A stretch of 47,437 nt of DNA, taken from positions 1 through 47,437 of the forward strand of contig JANRJB010000114.1 of the NCBI GenBank assembly GCA_033764265.1, written 5' to 3'. Each line of letters begins with the position of its first letter. The first letter of the stretch is position 1. The notes under the pieces were generated by a model. That model was given only the letters and a program-made list of their open reading frames with translations. It searched no databases and had not been told where the DNA came from. This DNA comes from VGEM01 sp033764265 (GTDB lineage: Bacteria > Pseudomonadota > Alphaproteobacteria > Rhodospirillales > Rhodospirillaceae). Positions 27,320 to 35,816 of the stretch are shown here, in pieces. Made by a program: the position numbers and the translations under genes.

Positions 27320-28936
27320 TCAAGCCCTTGGCCGGATCGCCGACGGCCACTCAGTGGTCCACCAATGATCGGCACCATTGCTGCGCGCAAGGCGCGTCGC
27401 CACCCATTGAGGCGCGACATCCGGAAGATCGACGATCGGGCCGGGGTCTTGTTCATGATCAAGCGGCCCAAGCCGTTCCCGCCGGAGCGGAACGCCCAAG
27501 AACCGATTGCGCCCCATGTAAACCACCGACTTTTCGTTTCTGAGCTGATAATCGGCGGGGCGCTTATGGTAACTCGGGTTCGTCGACATCAGTTGTCCAG
27601 CACCGTCGGCCCATTGGTACATCGTACCATCATTGCGAATGCCAAAGCCCGGTCCGGCCTTGATCCATGGATCGATCGAGCCATCGGGCAGGATGCCGTT
27701 GAAGAACTGATTGTTCAGGCAAACGTGGCGATAAAGGCGCTGATCTGGCGGGTCAGCCTGCGCCGGCGTGCCGACGGCATTGTCGACATCGGCGTAGCTC
27801 TCACTCTCGGGCGTCGTGCCCCAATCGACGGGACGGTGATAGTCGACAAAACCTGGCTGCCACAACCGATTGCGGTAGTCGATGAAGGGGACTTCGCGAT
27901 TGCGGACACGATTGCCGCGCTTCAAGACATGGCAACCGACTATCACGGTTTGAGCCCGCCCTCCGATATCGAGCGGGACCTGTTCGGAATAGTATCCGTC
28001 TTCCTCTTCAAAGGCGTGCCACCAATTGGCGATGGTCGAACCGCGCATATCGAGTTGACTCGAATAGCACTTGAAACAATGCCCTTCACCCGCGGTGGAA
28101 CCGAACAGCGAATTGCGAACGATGACCGCTTGCGAATAGTTGCTGTAGAAGGAGTGTGTCAGGCCGTCGCCGTGCCCAGCCCGCACCAGGACGCAATTAT
28201 TGTAAATGTGGATGCCGGGGTACCAATGGGGCCCGTGGGCATTCTTGAATCCTTGCGTGAACGCCACGTTCTCGAAATAGCTGTATCTAAGATATTCGCC
28301 AGGGCCGCCATCGAGAGCCACGGAATCGGATTTAACCTCGATGTTCTCAACCTCAAGGCTCGTCCAGCAATGATCGAATTCGATGCCGCTCGACCCCGGA
28401 AGGCTCAACGTCGTGCTGCCCGTAAACTGGAATACGGGATGCTCACCGTTCGGACCGATTTGACCCAACAGGATTATGCGCGGGCCCAGATTCATTCCGT
28501 AACCGCGTTTCACGCCGAAATCGATTGATCTGACCTGGTACAGGCCCGGCGGTAATTCGATGACGAACCCGTCCTTGATCTCCGGATTGTTTGGACCAAG
28601 GAACAAATCGGGTTTGCCTTGGGCGACGAGAAACTTGAGCGCGTTGGTACGTGCGAGATCGGCCGTGTACCAAGCCCCGGCGGCTTTCAACTCGGCGCGA
28701 GACTTCATGAACGGGAACGGCGGGTCGGGTTGTTTGTATTCTTCGACTTTCGGGGCGAGGAACTGGGTATTGGCGCCGGCGTAAGCCAACACCGCGTCCC
28801 ACTTCCGAGCCGCCGACTTGGGCGTCGCGGGCGCGGTCTGCGCCGACGCCGGTCTCGCAGTCAGCAGCAACGACCCGGAAGCGGCCAACACGCTGCGGCG
28901 CCGTAGCGCCTGCGAACCAATCCTTGGCGATGTCAT
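27320..28936 (-). CDS. Tat-exported right-handed beta-helix (pectate-lyase-like) protein
   Basis: The product is 538 residues. The N-terminus 'A-L-R-R-R-S-V-L-A-A-S-G-S-L-L-L' with a following 'A-S-A-Q' cleavage site looks like a Tat signal peptide, so the protein is folded before export to the periplasm or beyond. The body has the turn-rich, Asn/Gly-rich beta strands of parallel beta-helix proteins ('I-H-I-Y-N-N-C-V', 'A-V-I-V-R-N-S-L-F', 'L-D-M-R-G-S-T-I'), the fold of polysaccharide lyases, epimerases and hydrolases. No specific catalytic signature is recognised. I prefer ATG 28936, which has GGAG six bases upstream, over the frame's earlier start at 28975. Likely roles are modifying or trimming the exported polysaccharide; this is inferred from fold and location. 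Confidence 0.8.
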   Translation of the reverse strand: MTSPRIGSQALRRRSVLAASGSLLLTARPASAQTAPATPKSAARKWDAVLAYAGANTQFLAPKVEEYKQPDPPFPFMKSRAELKAAGAWYTADLARTNALKFLVAQGKPDLFLGPNNPEIKDGFVIELPPGLYQVRSIDFGVKRGYGMNLGPRIILLGQIGPNGEHPVFQFTGSTTLSLPGSSGIEFDHCWTSLEVENIEVKSDSVALDGGPGEYLRYSYFENVAFTQGFKNAHGPHWYPGIHIYNNCVLVRAGHGDGLTHSFYSNYSQAVIVRNSLFGSTAGEGHCFKCYSSQLDMRGSTIANWWHAFEEEDGYYSEQVPLDIGGRAQTVIVGCHVLKRGNRVRNREVPFIDYRNRLWQPGFVDYHRPVDWGTTPESESYADVDNAVGTPAQADPPDQRLYRHVCLNNQFFNGILPDGSIDPWIKAGPGFGIRNDGTMYQWADGAGQLMSTNPSYHKRPADYQLRNEKSVVYMGRNRFLGVPLRRERLGPLDHEQDPGPIVDLPDVAPQWVATRLARSNGADHWWTTEWPSAIRPRA

Positions 28937-29160
28937 CCTACGCTCCACGCTCACGCCATCATTCACACCAATCATTGCGATAATCTCACGAAAGCACGTA
29001 ATTTGCGAGGCGATTTCGCCCTTTGGCGAGTGATGAATCCCTTGTTCGAGATGGCGACGGACGTTTTCATCCGATTGTCATGAGGGCATACTACTCGCCG
29101 CCCAAGCGAACCCGTGAACGAATTGACCTGCGCCGACAACAGACCTTAGTTAGTCTCGCA
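28937..29160. promoter_or_regulatory. Divergent intergenic region (beta-helix gene / GtrA 2)
   Basis: The 224 bp between divergent genes must hold both promoters. A sequence at 28992-29007 (AAGCACGTAATTTGCG) matches 9 of 12 defined positions of the sigma-54 consensus, but it has AG instead of the near-invariant GG at -24, so I do not call it. An open frame from 29023 or 29080 joins GtrA without family similarity. Confidence 0.4.
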
Positions 29161-29610
29161 ATGTTGAACTCTGTCAGAACGCGCCTACGCCAATATCTGG
29201 TTTACTTCTGCGTCGGCGGTTTCGTCGGCGTGTTGGGCGTGGGATTCCGCGAAGTCTTGGGCCGGCTTTTGCCCGATGAGCCGATCTGGTATGCCGCCTC
29301 GGTCGCCATCGCCTATGGCGCGTCGATCCTGTTGAGTTTTTCGCTGCACCGTCGGATTACGTTCAACGTCGATCTGGACCAACGTAGTTCCGCGGTGTCG
29401 CTCGGAAAATTCTCGGCGATCGCCATGATCGGTTTGGCGGCAACTTCGTTTCTCGCCCCGGCGCTGCGCTACGGCCTCGATCTAGACGCCGCTCTGGGTT
29501 CCTGGGGGGCGATGGCCGGCTTCGTTCTCGCCGCCCTGATCGTTTCGGTCCTCACCTACGCGCTCAACGCTCTGGTCACTTTCCGGCAGTCGCACCAACA
29601 GCGCGTTTGA
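29161..29610 (+). CDS. GtrA family membrane protein (copy 2)
   Basis: The product is 149 residues from ATG 29161, with four hydrophobic segments. Family marks are 'Y-F-C-V-G-G-F-V-G' at TM1, 'S-L-H-R-R-I-T-F' after TM2 in place of the usual N-R-x-F-T-F, and 'Y-A-L-N-A-L-V-T-F' at the end. GtrA proteins are proposed to help translocate polyprenyl-phosphate sugars. The frame is open further upstream (29023), but the earlier codons are hydrophilic and unlike the family. It is convergent with the DegT gene (5 bp between stops) and divergent from the beta-helix gene, so it is transcribed alone. Its partner is probably the GtrB-like GT2 at 32020-33063. Confidence 0.82.
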   Translation: MLNSVRTRLRQYLVYFCVGGFVGVLGVGFREVLGRLLPDEPIWYAASVAIAYGASILLSFSLHRRITFNVDLDQRSSAVSLGKFSAIAMIGLAATSFLAPALRYGLDLDAALGSWGAMAGFVLAALIVSVLTYALNALVTFRQSHQQRV

Positions 29611-29615
29611 ACGCA

Positions 29616-30746
29616 TCACCTGCGCAAAGCGCGAACCGCCGCAACGACGTGGGCGGCCTGACGGTCGCTCAGCTCGGGATACATCGGCAGGGACAAGCAG
29701 CGCCGTGCGACGTCATCGGTCACCGGTAAATCGGCGCCTCGCGCCATGTCGGCGAAGGGAGGCTGGCGGTGGATCGGATTGGGATAGTGCACCGAAGAAG
29801 CAATTCCGCGTTCCTGCAAGCTTTTCATGAGGCCAGCGCGGTCTTGGTCCTTGATGACATATAGGTGATAGGCGTGCGTGCCGTCGGCTTGGCCAGTGGG
29901 CAGTTCGAAGCCGCAGCCGGACAGCTCACGGTCGTAAAGCGCAGCGATCTTGCGCCGTTGTGCGATCCAACCATCGACGTGGGGCAGCTTGACCGAAAGA
30001 ATGGCGCACTGCAGTGAATCGAGCCGATAATTGTAACCGAGCTCCGTGCTCCAATACCGCTCCTGCTGCGCATGGCTACGCAAACGGCGTAGCCGGGCGG
30101 CCATCTCCCTCGACGAGGTCGTCACAGCCCCGCCGTCGCCGGCGCCACCCAGATTTTTCGAAGGATAGAAACTGAAACAACCGAAGGTGCCCATGGACCC
30201 GGCGCGACGACCCTTATAGACCGCGCCCGCGGCTTGCGCCGAATCCTCGATGACGGCGATCCCCCGGGCGCGGGCGATCTCGAGGATCGGATCCATGTCG
30301 GCGCATTGTCCATACAGGTGCACCACGATGATGGCCCGTGTGCGCGGCGTGATCGCCCGCGCCAATGCTTCGGGATCCATTGTGAAGCGCTTGGGATCGA
30401 TATCGACAAAGACCGCGCGGGCGCCTTCGTAAAGAATCGGCCAGGCAGTGGCGATGAAGCTCATTGAAACGGTGATCACTTCGTCGCCGAGCGCGAGATC
30501 GCAGCACCGCAGTGCCAAGTGCAATGCCGTTGTGCCATTGCTGACGGCGACCGCTTCGGCAGTTCCACAATAGGCGGCGAATTCGGACTCGAACCGGTCG
30601 ACCGGCGCACCGTTGACGAAATCCGCCGTTTCGAAGACACGGTCGACCGCAGCGCGCAATTGCGGTGCAAGTGGTTCATGTTCCGCTTTGAGATCGAGCA
30701 TCGGCACCACAATTGACGATTGCGCGGCGTTTGCTGCTGAAGCCAT
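29616..30746 (-). CDS. DegT/DnrJ/EryC1/StrS-family sugar aminotransferase
   Basis: The product is 376 residues, the family length. The PLP lysine is K197 in 'S-F-Y-P-S-K-N-L-G', the cofactor Asp/Gln pair is in 'E-D-S-A-Q' (167-171), and 'S-N-G-T-T-A-L' (69-75) binds PLP phosphate. The family transfers an amino group from glutamate to a keto nucleotide sugar. A hexapeptide acyltransferase gene lies two genes upstream in the same operon, as in pathways making N-acetylated amino sugars (WbpE-WbpD or FdtB-FdtC types). Which keto sugar it uses cannot be told. It is the last gene of the minus-strand operon, 9 bp after the GT2 gene. Confidence 0.92.
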   Translation of the reverse strand: MASAANAAQSSIVVPMLDLKAEHEPLAPQLRAAVDRVFETADFVNGAPVDRFESEFAAYCGTAEAVAVSNGTTALHLALRCCDLALGDEVITVSMSFIATAWPILYEGARAVFVDIDPKRFTMDPEALARAITPRTRAIIVVHLYGQCADMDPILEIARARGIAVIEDSAQAAGAVYKGRRAGSMGTFGCFSFYPSKNLGGAGDGGAVTTSSREMAARLRRLRSHAQQERYWSTELGYNYRLDSLQCAILSVKLPHVDGWIAQRRKIAALYDRELSGCGFELPTGQADGTHAYHLYVIKDQDRAGLMKSLQERGIASSVHYPNPIHRQPPFADMARGADLPVTDDVARRCLSLPMYPELSDRQAAHVVAAVRALRR

Positions 30747-30755
30747 GGCGCGGAG

Positions 30756-31514
30756 CTACTTCTTGAGTCCGAGGGCAAGGAAAACGAGCGGACGAAGCAT
30801 CAGCCACCAGCCGGAAAACGGCTTGATCTTGGTGTAGGACTGACGCAGATCCGAGGGATACGTCTTGGACACCGGAACTTCGGCCACCCGGTAGCCAAGA
30901 CGATAAGCGTAGAAGTGGACATAATACTCGTACTCATAGGTCCGGAGCCAGTCCTGCCAAATATCCATTCGGGGATCGTCAAGCAGCGACAAACGATAGG
31001 CGCGGAATCCATTGGTCAAATCCGTACAGCGCTTCCGCATATAAAGGGTGAACAGGAGGCTGAGGAATTTGATCGCGATCAAACGAAACCGCGGCAAGTT
31101 CGGCGAACTTCCGCCCGACAGAAAACGGCTGCCTTGGACGTAATCGGCGTCGCCGGCGATGATCGGCTTCAACAACCGGGGAATTTCGCGGGGGTCGTCC
31201 TTCCCGTTGCCGGCCATCACGACCAGAATGTCGTAGCCGTTTTCGCGTGCGAATTCCACGCAGCGCGTGATGCAGGCGCCCAGTCCACTGCGAGGTTGAT
31301 CAAACACTGTGAGGCCGTATCGGCGCAACTTTTCCGGACCGTCATCGGTCGAACCATCGTTCACCGCCACGAAGTGATCGGCGAGCCCGGCGCTGATGCG
31401 CTGAGCGAGCGCGTCAAGTTTCTCCGTTTCATTGAAGAACGGGAACATCGCGAGCACTTTGTGCCCGGGATAGATCGTTGCGCCGTGCAACGACGATGGA
31501 ACTGGCGCGCTCAC
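30756..31514 (-). CDS. Family 2 glycosyltransferase, DPM1/polyprenyl-phosphate type
   Basis: The product is 252 residues with a single GT-A domain and a short C-terminal hydrophobic stretch. 'F-P-F-F-N-E-T' (residues 24-30) and 'V-N-D-G-S-T-D-D-G' (51-59) are standard. The site that normally reads D-A-D-x-Q-x-x-P is 'M-A-G-N-G-K-D-D-P' (about 100-108), so the first Asp is replaced. This may be a subfamily trait and does not prove loss of function. Other marks include 'G-S-R-F-L-S-G-G' and 'T-D-L-T-N-G-F-R-A-Y'. It would charge polyprenyl phosphate or extend the glycan. The GTG start overlaps the stop of the acyltransferase as GTGA (31511-31514), showing tight coupling. Confidence 0.88.
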   Translation of the reverse strand: MSAPVPSSLHGATIYPGHKVLAMFPFFNETEKLDALAQRISAGLADHFVAVNDGSTDDGPEKLRRYGLTVFDQPRSGLGACITRCVEFARENGYDILVVMAGNGKDDPREIPRLLKPIIAGDADYVQGSRFLSGGSSPNLPRFRLIAIKFLSLLFTLYMRKRCTDLTNGFRAYRLSLLDDPRMDIWQDWLRTYEYEYYVHFYAYRLGYRVAEVPVSKTYPSDLRQSYTKIKPFSGWWLMLRPLVFLALGLKK

Positions 31515-32023
31515 GTGACGCGACGCTTGAAACGCGCCGGATTACCGGCCCAGATTTCACCGGGCGGAATGCTGCGCGTCACGACGGCACCGGCCCCGAC
31601 CACTGCTTTCTCGCCGATGGTAATCCCGCACAGGATGACCGATCCCGAACCGATCGACGCCCCCTTCTCGATCGTCGTCGTCAGCACCGACCAGTCAGCC
31701 TCGGTTTGGAGCTCCCCCAACGGATTGGTCGCGCGCGGCACCAAGACGTTGGTGAACATGACGCCGTGGCCTAGGAAGACCTCGTCGCGGATATTCACGC
31801 CTTCGCAAATGAAGCTGTGGCTGGAAATCTTGCAACGCGCGCCGACGCTGGCGCCTTTCTGGATTTCCACGAACGCGCCGATCTGCGTGCCTTCGCCAAT
31901 GGTGCAACCGTAAAGGTTGACAAATCCGAAGATTCTGACATCCGCCCCCAGTCGGACGTCGGGCGCGATCCGGCAGTACTGGCGCATTTGAATCGGGTCA
32001 AACGCCTGCGGCGCCGTACTCAT
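31511..32023 (-). CDS. Hexapeptide-repeat acyltransferase (WbpD/FdtC-like N-acetyltransferase)
   Basis: The product is 170 residues, mostly left-handed beta-helix with hexapeptide units ('I-G-E-G-T-Q-I-G-A-F', 'V-G-A-R-C-K-I', 'I-G-S-G-S-V-I-L-C-G', 'I-G-E-K-A-V-V-G-A-G'). The end 'P-P-G-E-I-W-A-G-N-P-A' is typical of this group. 'F-L-G-H-G-V-M-F-T-N' in the middle carries a candidate catalytic His. Such enzymes use acetyl-CoA to acetylate an amino group on a nucleotide sugar. The DegT aminotransferase in the same operon would make that amino group. Both ends overlap neighbours by four bases (ATGA at 32020-32023, GTGA at 31511-31514). O-acetylation of another sugar is an alternative. Confidence 0.88.
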   Translation of the reverse strand: MSTAPQAFDPIQMRQYCRIAPDVRLGADVRIFGFVNLYGCTIGEGTQIGAFVEIQKGASVGARCKISSHSFICEGVNIRDEVFLGHGVMFTNVLVPRATNPLGELQTEADWSVLTTTIEKGASIGSGSVILCGITIGEKAVVGAGAVVTRSIPPGEIWAGNPARFKRRVT

Positions 32024-33063
32024 CGCCGGGTCCCCGCCTTGACGATCACTTCAGAGTCTTGACCTTCGCGGCGAGCGAGCGCCACATTCAGTTCCTGTTT
32101 CCTCGACAAGACCAAGCTCGACCGCTCCCTGGCGATCAAATAATGCGGTCGGCGCTGACTATGGACGATCAGCCGCAACACGTAGTCGCTGAGCACGGAC
32201 AGGATCATGAACATGATGAAGAACATTGTCGCGATCTGCAGCGATAGCGACGTCCATCCTTCCGCCACTCCTCCGACAAAAACGGCTACCCCGACGACAT
32301 ATGCGCTGTAAATCAGGTTGACGGTCGCGCCGATCAAGGCTGCGATGATCAGCAGTCGAAGAGGCCATTTCGACGTCAGCAACATGATCCTGATCGATCG
32401 CAGGATGTCACCGAACAGCGACCTGCGAACTGAGTTTCCCGTGACGTTCTCGGGCTTGTACTCGATTACGGCGTGCTTGAAGCCGGTCAGGCCGGCGATG
32501 ACCGTAAACAACGCATATCGATCGCTGTTGTCGAGGAATGCGTTGATGACTTTGCGCGTCATCAAGCGAAACGACGAATCGTCGACCGACACGTCGAAAC
32601 GCTTGCGCACCGAGGACGATGCAGCCTGGACGATGTCGCGACGCACGCGTTCGCCGACGCCAAGATTTTGCCGAGACTGGCGCGCGTAGACGATTTCGAC
32701 CCCGCGCGCCAGCGGTTCCAGCAGGCTAGGCAGGCAGCGCGGCGGGTCGAGTCGCGGGTCCATGGTGATCACGACATCGCCGATTGCCTGCTCGAGACCG
32801 GCGACAAAAACGCTCTCGTCATCGATGTGGCTCACCAGGCAATAAAGCTGGATGTTGCGCACCGATTTCTGCAATCGCTCGATTACGTCGACGGTGTCGT
32901 CCGCGGAGCAATTATCGACGACAATGATCTCAAAATCCTTGAATCTCGACTCGAGGATAGCGGCGGTCTCGATGACAAATTTCTCGATGTACGCCGACGC
33001 ATCGCGAACGGGCGCGACGATCGATACGAACGTATCGAGCTTCTGTTCAGTTTGCGGAGTCAA
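32020..33063 (-). CDS. GtrB-like family 2 glycosyltransferase with two C-terminal membrane segments
   Basis: The product is 347 residues. The GT-A domain has 'V-S-I-V-A-P-V-R-D' and 'V-V-D-N-C-S-A-D-D-T'. The usual D-A-D-L-Q-D-P-P motif reads 'M-D-P-R-L-D-P-P', which keeps two Asp. Two hydrophobic segments near residues 245-300 are in the GtrB position, so it likely forms polyprenyl-phosphate-sugar at the membrane and may pair with the GtrA at 29161. No ATG is available. TTG 33063 is chosen because GGAG lies nine bases upstream; TTG 33078 is also possible and would overlap the oxidoreductase gene by 32 bp instead of 17. The stop overlaps the acyltransferase start. Confidence 0.85.
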   Translation of the reverse strand: MTPQTEQKLDTFVSIVAPVRDASAYIEKFVIETAAILESRFKDFEIIVVDNCSADDTVDVIERLQKSVRNIQLYCLVSHIDDESVFVAGLEQAIGDVVITMDPRLDPPRCLPSLLEPLARGVEIVYARQSRQNLGVGERVRRDIVQAASSSVRKRFDVSVDDSSFRLMTRKVINAFLDNSDRYALFTVIAGLTGFKHAVIEYKPENVTGNSVRRSLFGDILRSIRIMLLTSKWPLRLLIIAALIGATVNLIYSAYVVGVAVFVGGVAEGWTSLSLQIATMFFIMFMILSVLSDYVLRLIVHSQRRPHYLIARERSSLVLSRKQELNVALARREGQDSEVIVKAGTRR

Positions 33064-34156
33064 TGATGAGGTCTCCAATCGCAGTCAAGGCGTCGTAAAT
33101 GTTGTCGATCTTGGCGCCCATGACCGAGACAATCCGCGGGTCCGACCCGACGTGGAACATGATCGGCCGCCCGTCGTCGCTTTCGTTCCTTACCATAACC
33201 GTCTTCACCTCGAAAAGCGACTCGCGATAGGTGAATCCGCCCACCGCGCTCACATACCTCTCGGCGTCGCGCCGCATCGAACCGAACCGCGTCGCCGCCG
33301 GATATCTTTCCAAGGCCTGATATGGGTCGACATCGGCGTCCTGTGAATCGTCGATGGCAGCGTGCGGCGTGTAGCGGACATGGGAGAAGCTGTACAAGCC
33401 GCGCTCCGGAAACGGCATGAACGAAAAAAACGGTCCGTCCATAACCGTGACGCCGATACGTCTGATCGCTTCGGGCGGCTCGACCAACACCATTTCGGTG
33501 ATTTCATGCTTCAGTGAATGGCGGCTCCGCCCAATACCTGGGATCAAATTGAGTCCAGAGTATGTGCAGTTGATGATTTTCTCTGCGACGATGGGCGAGC
33601 CGTGAACGGTGTGCACGACCAGCCTGCCGTCCGTCGACTCGACCGCCGAGACGCGTCGTCCCAGCAGCAAGGGAACGCCCGCCCGATCAAGCCGGGCGCG
33701 TAGAATGGCGCGCAGTTCGGCACGGCTGAAAGCGTACTCCTGGGTTTCGTACACCGCCTCGATCAATCGTGGGTTGAACAACTCGGCGAACGCGGGACGG
33801 GCGCGACGATAAGGCGCCTCGATGTTATCGCAAAAAATCTCGAACTGACGCGCAGTCACATGCGATCGGCCGCGTCCGATAGCATAGAGCATCGTAAAAT
33901 CGTCATCGATCGCCGGCCTGAACTCCGCCATGAACCGAGCGAAATTCAGTCGGCTCCGATAGGCCGTGCTGAAACTGCGCGGATAGTGGTAGCCACCGTG
34001 CAAGCGAGCTTGGTTTGTGTACGACGCGCGCGTCATTAACTCGTCATGGGCTTCGACGAGAACGACGGACTTGCCGCCCTCGGCCAAAAAGGCAGCGATG
34101 GCGCATCCATAGAAACCGCCTCCAATCACGACGACAGGCAACGCTTGGACTCGCAT
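33047..34156 (-). CDS. FAD-dependent oxidoreductase (DAO family)
   Basis: The product is 369 residues. The N-terminal FAD-binding loop is 'V-V-I-G-G-G-F-Y-G-C', followed at the end of strand 2 by 'V-L-V-E-A-H-D'. The body fits the D-amino-acid-oxidase/glycine-oxidase-like family: a substrate domain with 'H-G-G-Y-H-Y-P-R' and a C-terminal 'V-M-G-A-K-I-D-N'. ATG 34156 has AGAGG upstream; the frame continues to 34213 but with unrelated residues. The role in a glycan operon is unclear. Possible jobs are oxidising a sugar hydroxyl or amine on a precursor or carrier. It sits between a GT-C gene (78 bp upstream) and the GtrB-like gene it overlaps. A T7 run in its coding strand at 33424-33430 is the longest homopolymer in the gene. 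Confidence 0.85.
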   Translation of the reverse strand: MRVQALPVVVIGGGFYGCAIAAFLAEGGKSVVLVEAHDELMTRASYTNQARLHGGYHYPRSFSTAYRSRLNFARFMAEFRPAIDDDFTMLYAIGRGRSHVTARQFEIFCDNIEAPYRRARPAFAELFNPRLIEAVYETQEYAFSRAELRAILRARLDRAGVPLLLGRRVSAVESTDGRLVVHTVHGSPIVAEKIINCTYSGLNLIPGIGRSRHSLKHEITEMVLVEPPEAIRRIGVTVMDGPFFSFMPFPERGLYSFSHVRYTPHAAIDDSQDADVDPYQALERYPAATRFGSMRRDAERYVSAVGGFTYRESLFEVKTVMVRNESDDGRPIMFHVGSDPRIVSVMGAKIDNIYDALTAIGDLIIDSAN

Positions 34157-34234
34157 TCGACCTCTAATGGCGGACGGGCAGTTGGACTTGCCGTGCGGCC
34201 ACGCCGCTGTCACTTGTGCTGGCCTGGGCTACAA

Positions 34235-35767
34235 TCAATTTGCCATTGGGCGATCGGCGGGCCTCCGCAGCAGCCGCGTCATGCGCGGCTCCGGGTCAAG
34301 CTTGCGGATCACCACGTCGGGGAGAAAACGCCAAAGGCCGGTCGCCTTGAGCAATGGCACGAACGGCCGCACCGGTTCCCGGGTTTCGGCGACGATCGTC
34401 CAATCTGGCGGCGCGATGCGAAGCGGCCAATCGCCGGGCAGCGGGCGTCGCGGGCGGGAGTTATAGATGAACAATCCGCCGGGAGGCGGAATCCCAGCCA
34501 CTACGCGCGACCCGTCATCGTTCTGTTTAAGGAGCCACTCTGCGCCGATCCGCGAGGCGGGATCAGTCCACACCGTTTCCGACGTCGACTGTGCGATGCG
34601 GACGACCTCACGTTCGGAATACATGAATGTTCGATCCGACGCGCCGGTTAGCAAGATGCCGGCTCCCGCCACGCCAAGCAAGGCGATGCCGGCGGCGACG
34701 CGACGTGCGAATGGCCTGACTTCGGCGAGCACCAACCCGACGCACATTGCCATGATGGCGATGGACACAATCTGATACCGCGGGATGAGGTAGAGCGAAT
34801 TGTAGAGAACGTATGTTGTGCAGACGAACCAAGTTGCAGCGAACAACGCCAGCAACCGCGGCAGACGCCAATGAGGTCTATCGCGACCGGACGTGATCAC
34901 GGCGACCATTGACGGAATTCCGATCCAAGTGAGCGGACCGATCTGCTGGTTGGCCAGGAGCATAACAATCGGCTTCAGCCATCGCGGCGCGGACAAGACG
35001 CCCGTGTCGTCAAATCCCTCGGCCGCACGGTTATTCGCCAAGAGATCGGAATTGACGGCCTCGACCCCGCCGAGCGTGACGGTGAATCGATACAGCGGAT
35101 CTCCGCTCGCCGCCCACAGCACCACGGTGTCAGCGCCGAATACCGCGATGAACCCGGGCACCATCCAGAAGTAGTTCATCCGGTTTCCGCCGTAGTTGGC
35201 CGCGAACAACAGTCCATAGAACAGCAGCAGACAAGCCGTCGTTTCGCGGGTTATCGCCGCGACTCCGGCCAATGCCCCAGCGAACAGGAACAACCATGGG
35301 CGCGGGCTGCGCCAAGCGTAATGAAACGCCACAACCGAGCCGATCATATAGACCGCCTCGGGCATGTCCGCAGTCAGGAAAGAAGCCCCGGACGCCATCA
35401 TCGGAACTGCGATCATGCAGGTTACGGCGATTGAGGCTGCGACCGGGCCGCCCACCCGATCGGTGCAGACGTAAGCGAATCCAAGCAACGCGGCCGCGTA
35501 CAGCACGGCCGTCGCCATCAATTGGTCTTCGCCGGCGCCAAAGGCGGCGAACAGGGCGGCGGTTGGCAACACGATCGTATGCCGAAGACCCCAATGAGTC
35601 ACGGCCAAGGTTGGCCCGGATTCAGCCCACGCCTCAGCGGTGACCGCATAATACAGGTCGTCAGACTGCACGAAGCCGATCCACGCGAACCAAATGTGGA
35701 ACACCGCGAAGGTCAGCGCCGACGCAGGAGGCGCCCACAACCACACGCGTGTGTCTGTCATCGCCAT
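34235..35767 (-). CDS. GT-C membrane glycosyltransferase (ArnT/PMT-like)
   Basis: The product is 510 residues with about 11-12 hydrophobic segments and a C-terminal soluble domain from about residue 380. The first periplasmic loop carries the acidic pair 'Q-S-D-D-L-Y-Y' (about residues 34-40), the catalytic site layout of GT39/GT83 enzymes that use polyprenyl-phosphate sugars. 'T-R-E-T-T' near residue 172 is another GT-C-like feature. It would decorate a glycan or protein on the periplasmic side with the sugar supplied by the GtrB/GtrA type genes nearby. The start is ATG 35767 with GGAG ten bases upstream; TTG 35770 and ATG 35761 are alternatives. A perfect 12-bp palindrome, CACACGCGTGTG, lies at 35742-35753 in the first codons. 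wzx precedes it by 49 bp. Confidence 0.85.
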   Translation of the reverse strand: MAMTDTRVWLWAPPASALTFAVFHIWFAWIGFVQSDDLYYAVTAEAWAESGPTLAVTHWGLRHTIVLPTAALFAAFGAGEDQLMATAVLYAAALLGFAYVCTDRVGGPVAASIAVTCMIAVPMMASGASFLTADMPEAVYMIGSVVAFHYAWRSPRPWLFLFAGALAGVAAITRETTACLLLFYGLLFAANYGGNRMNYFWMVPGFIAVFGADTVVLWAASGDPLYRFTVTLGGVEAVNSDLLANNRAAEGFDDTGVLSAPRWLKPIVMLLANQQIGPLTWIGIPSMVAVITSGRDRPHWRLPRLLALFAATWFVCTTYVLYNSLYLIPRYQIVSIAIMAMCVGLVLAEVRPFARRVAAGIALLGVAGAGILLTGASDRTFMYSEREVVRIAQSTSETVWTDPASRIGAEWLLKQNDDGSRVVAGIPPPGGLFIYNSRPRRPLPGDWPLRIAPPDWTIVAETREPVRPFVPLLKATGLWRFLPDVVIRKLDPEPRMTRLLRRPADRPMAN

Positions 35768-35816
35768 CAAACCATCACTCCGACCGCCCTCGGTTTAGGG
35801 TCCGGTACTTTGTGCA

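Noticed and set aside
27005..28528. Plus-strand 507-codon open frame opposite the beta-helix gene
   Set aside because: The minus-strand frame has a Tat signal, a ribosome site and beta-helix character; the plus frame has none of these.
28992..29007. Sigma-54-like sequence AAGCACGTAATTTGCG
   Set aside because: It has nine of twelve consensus positions but lacks the near-invariant GG at -24, and it has no partner feature. Kept only as a remark.
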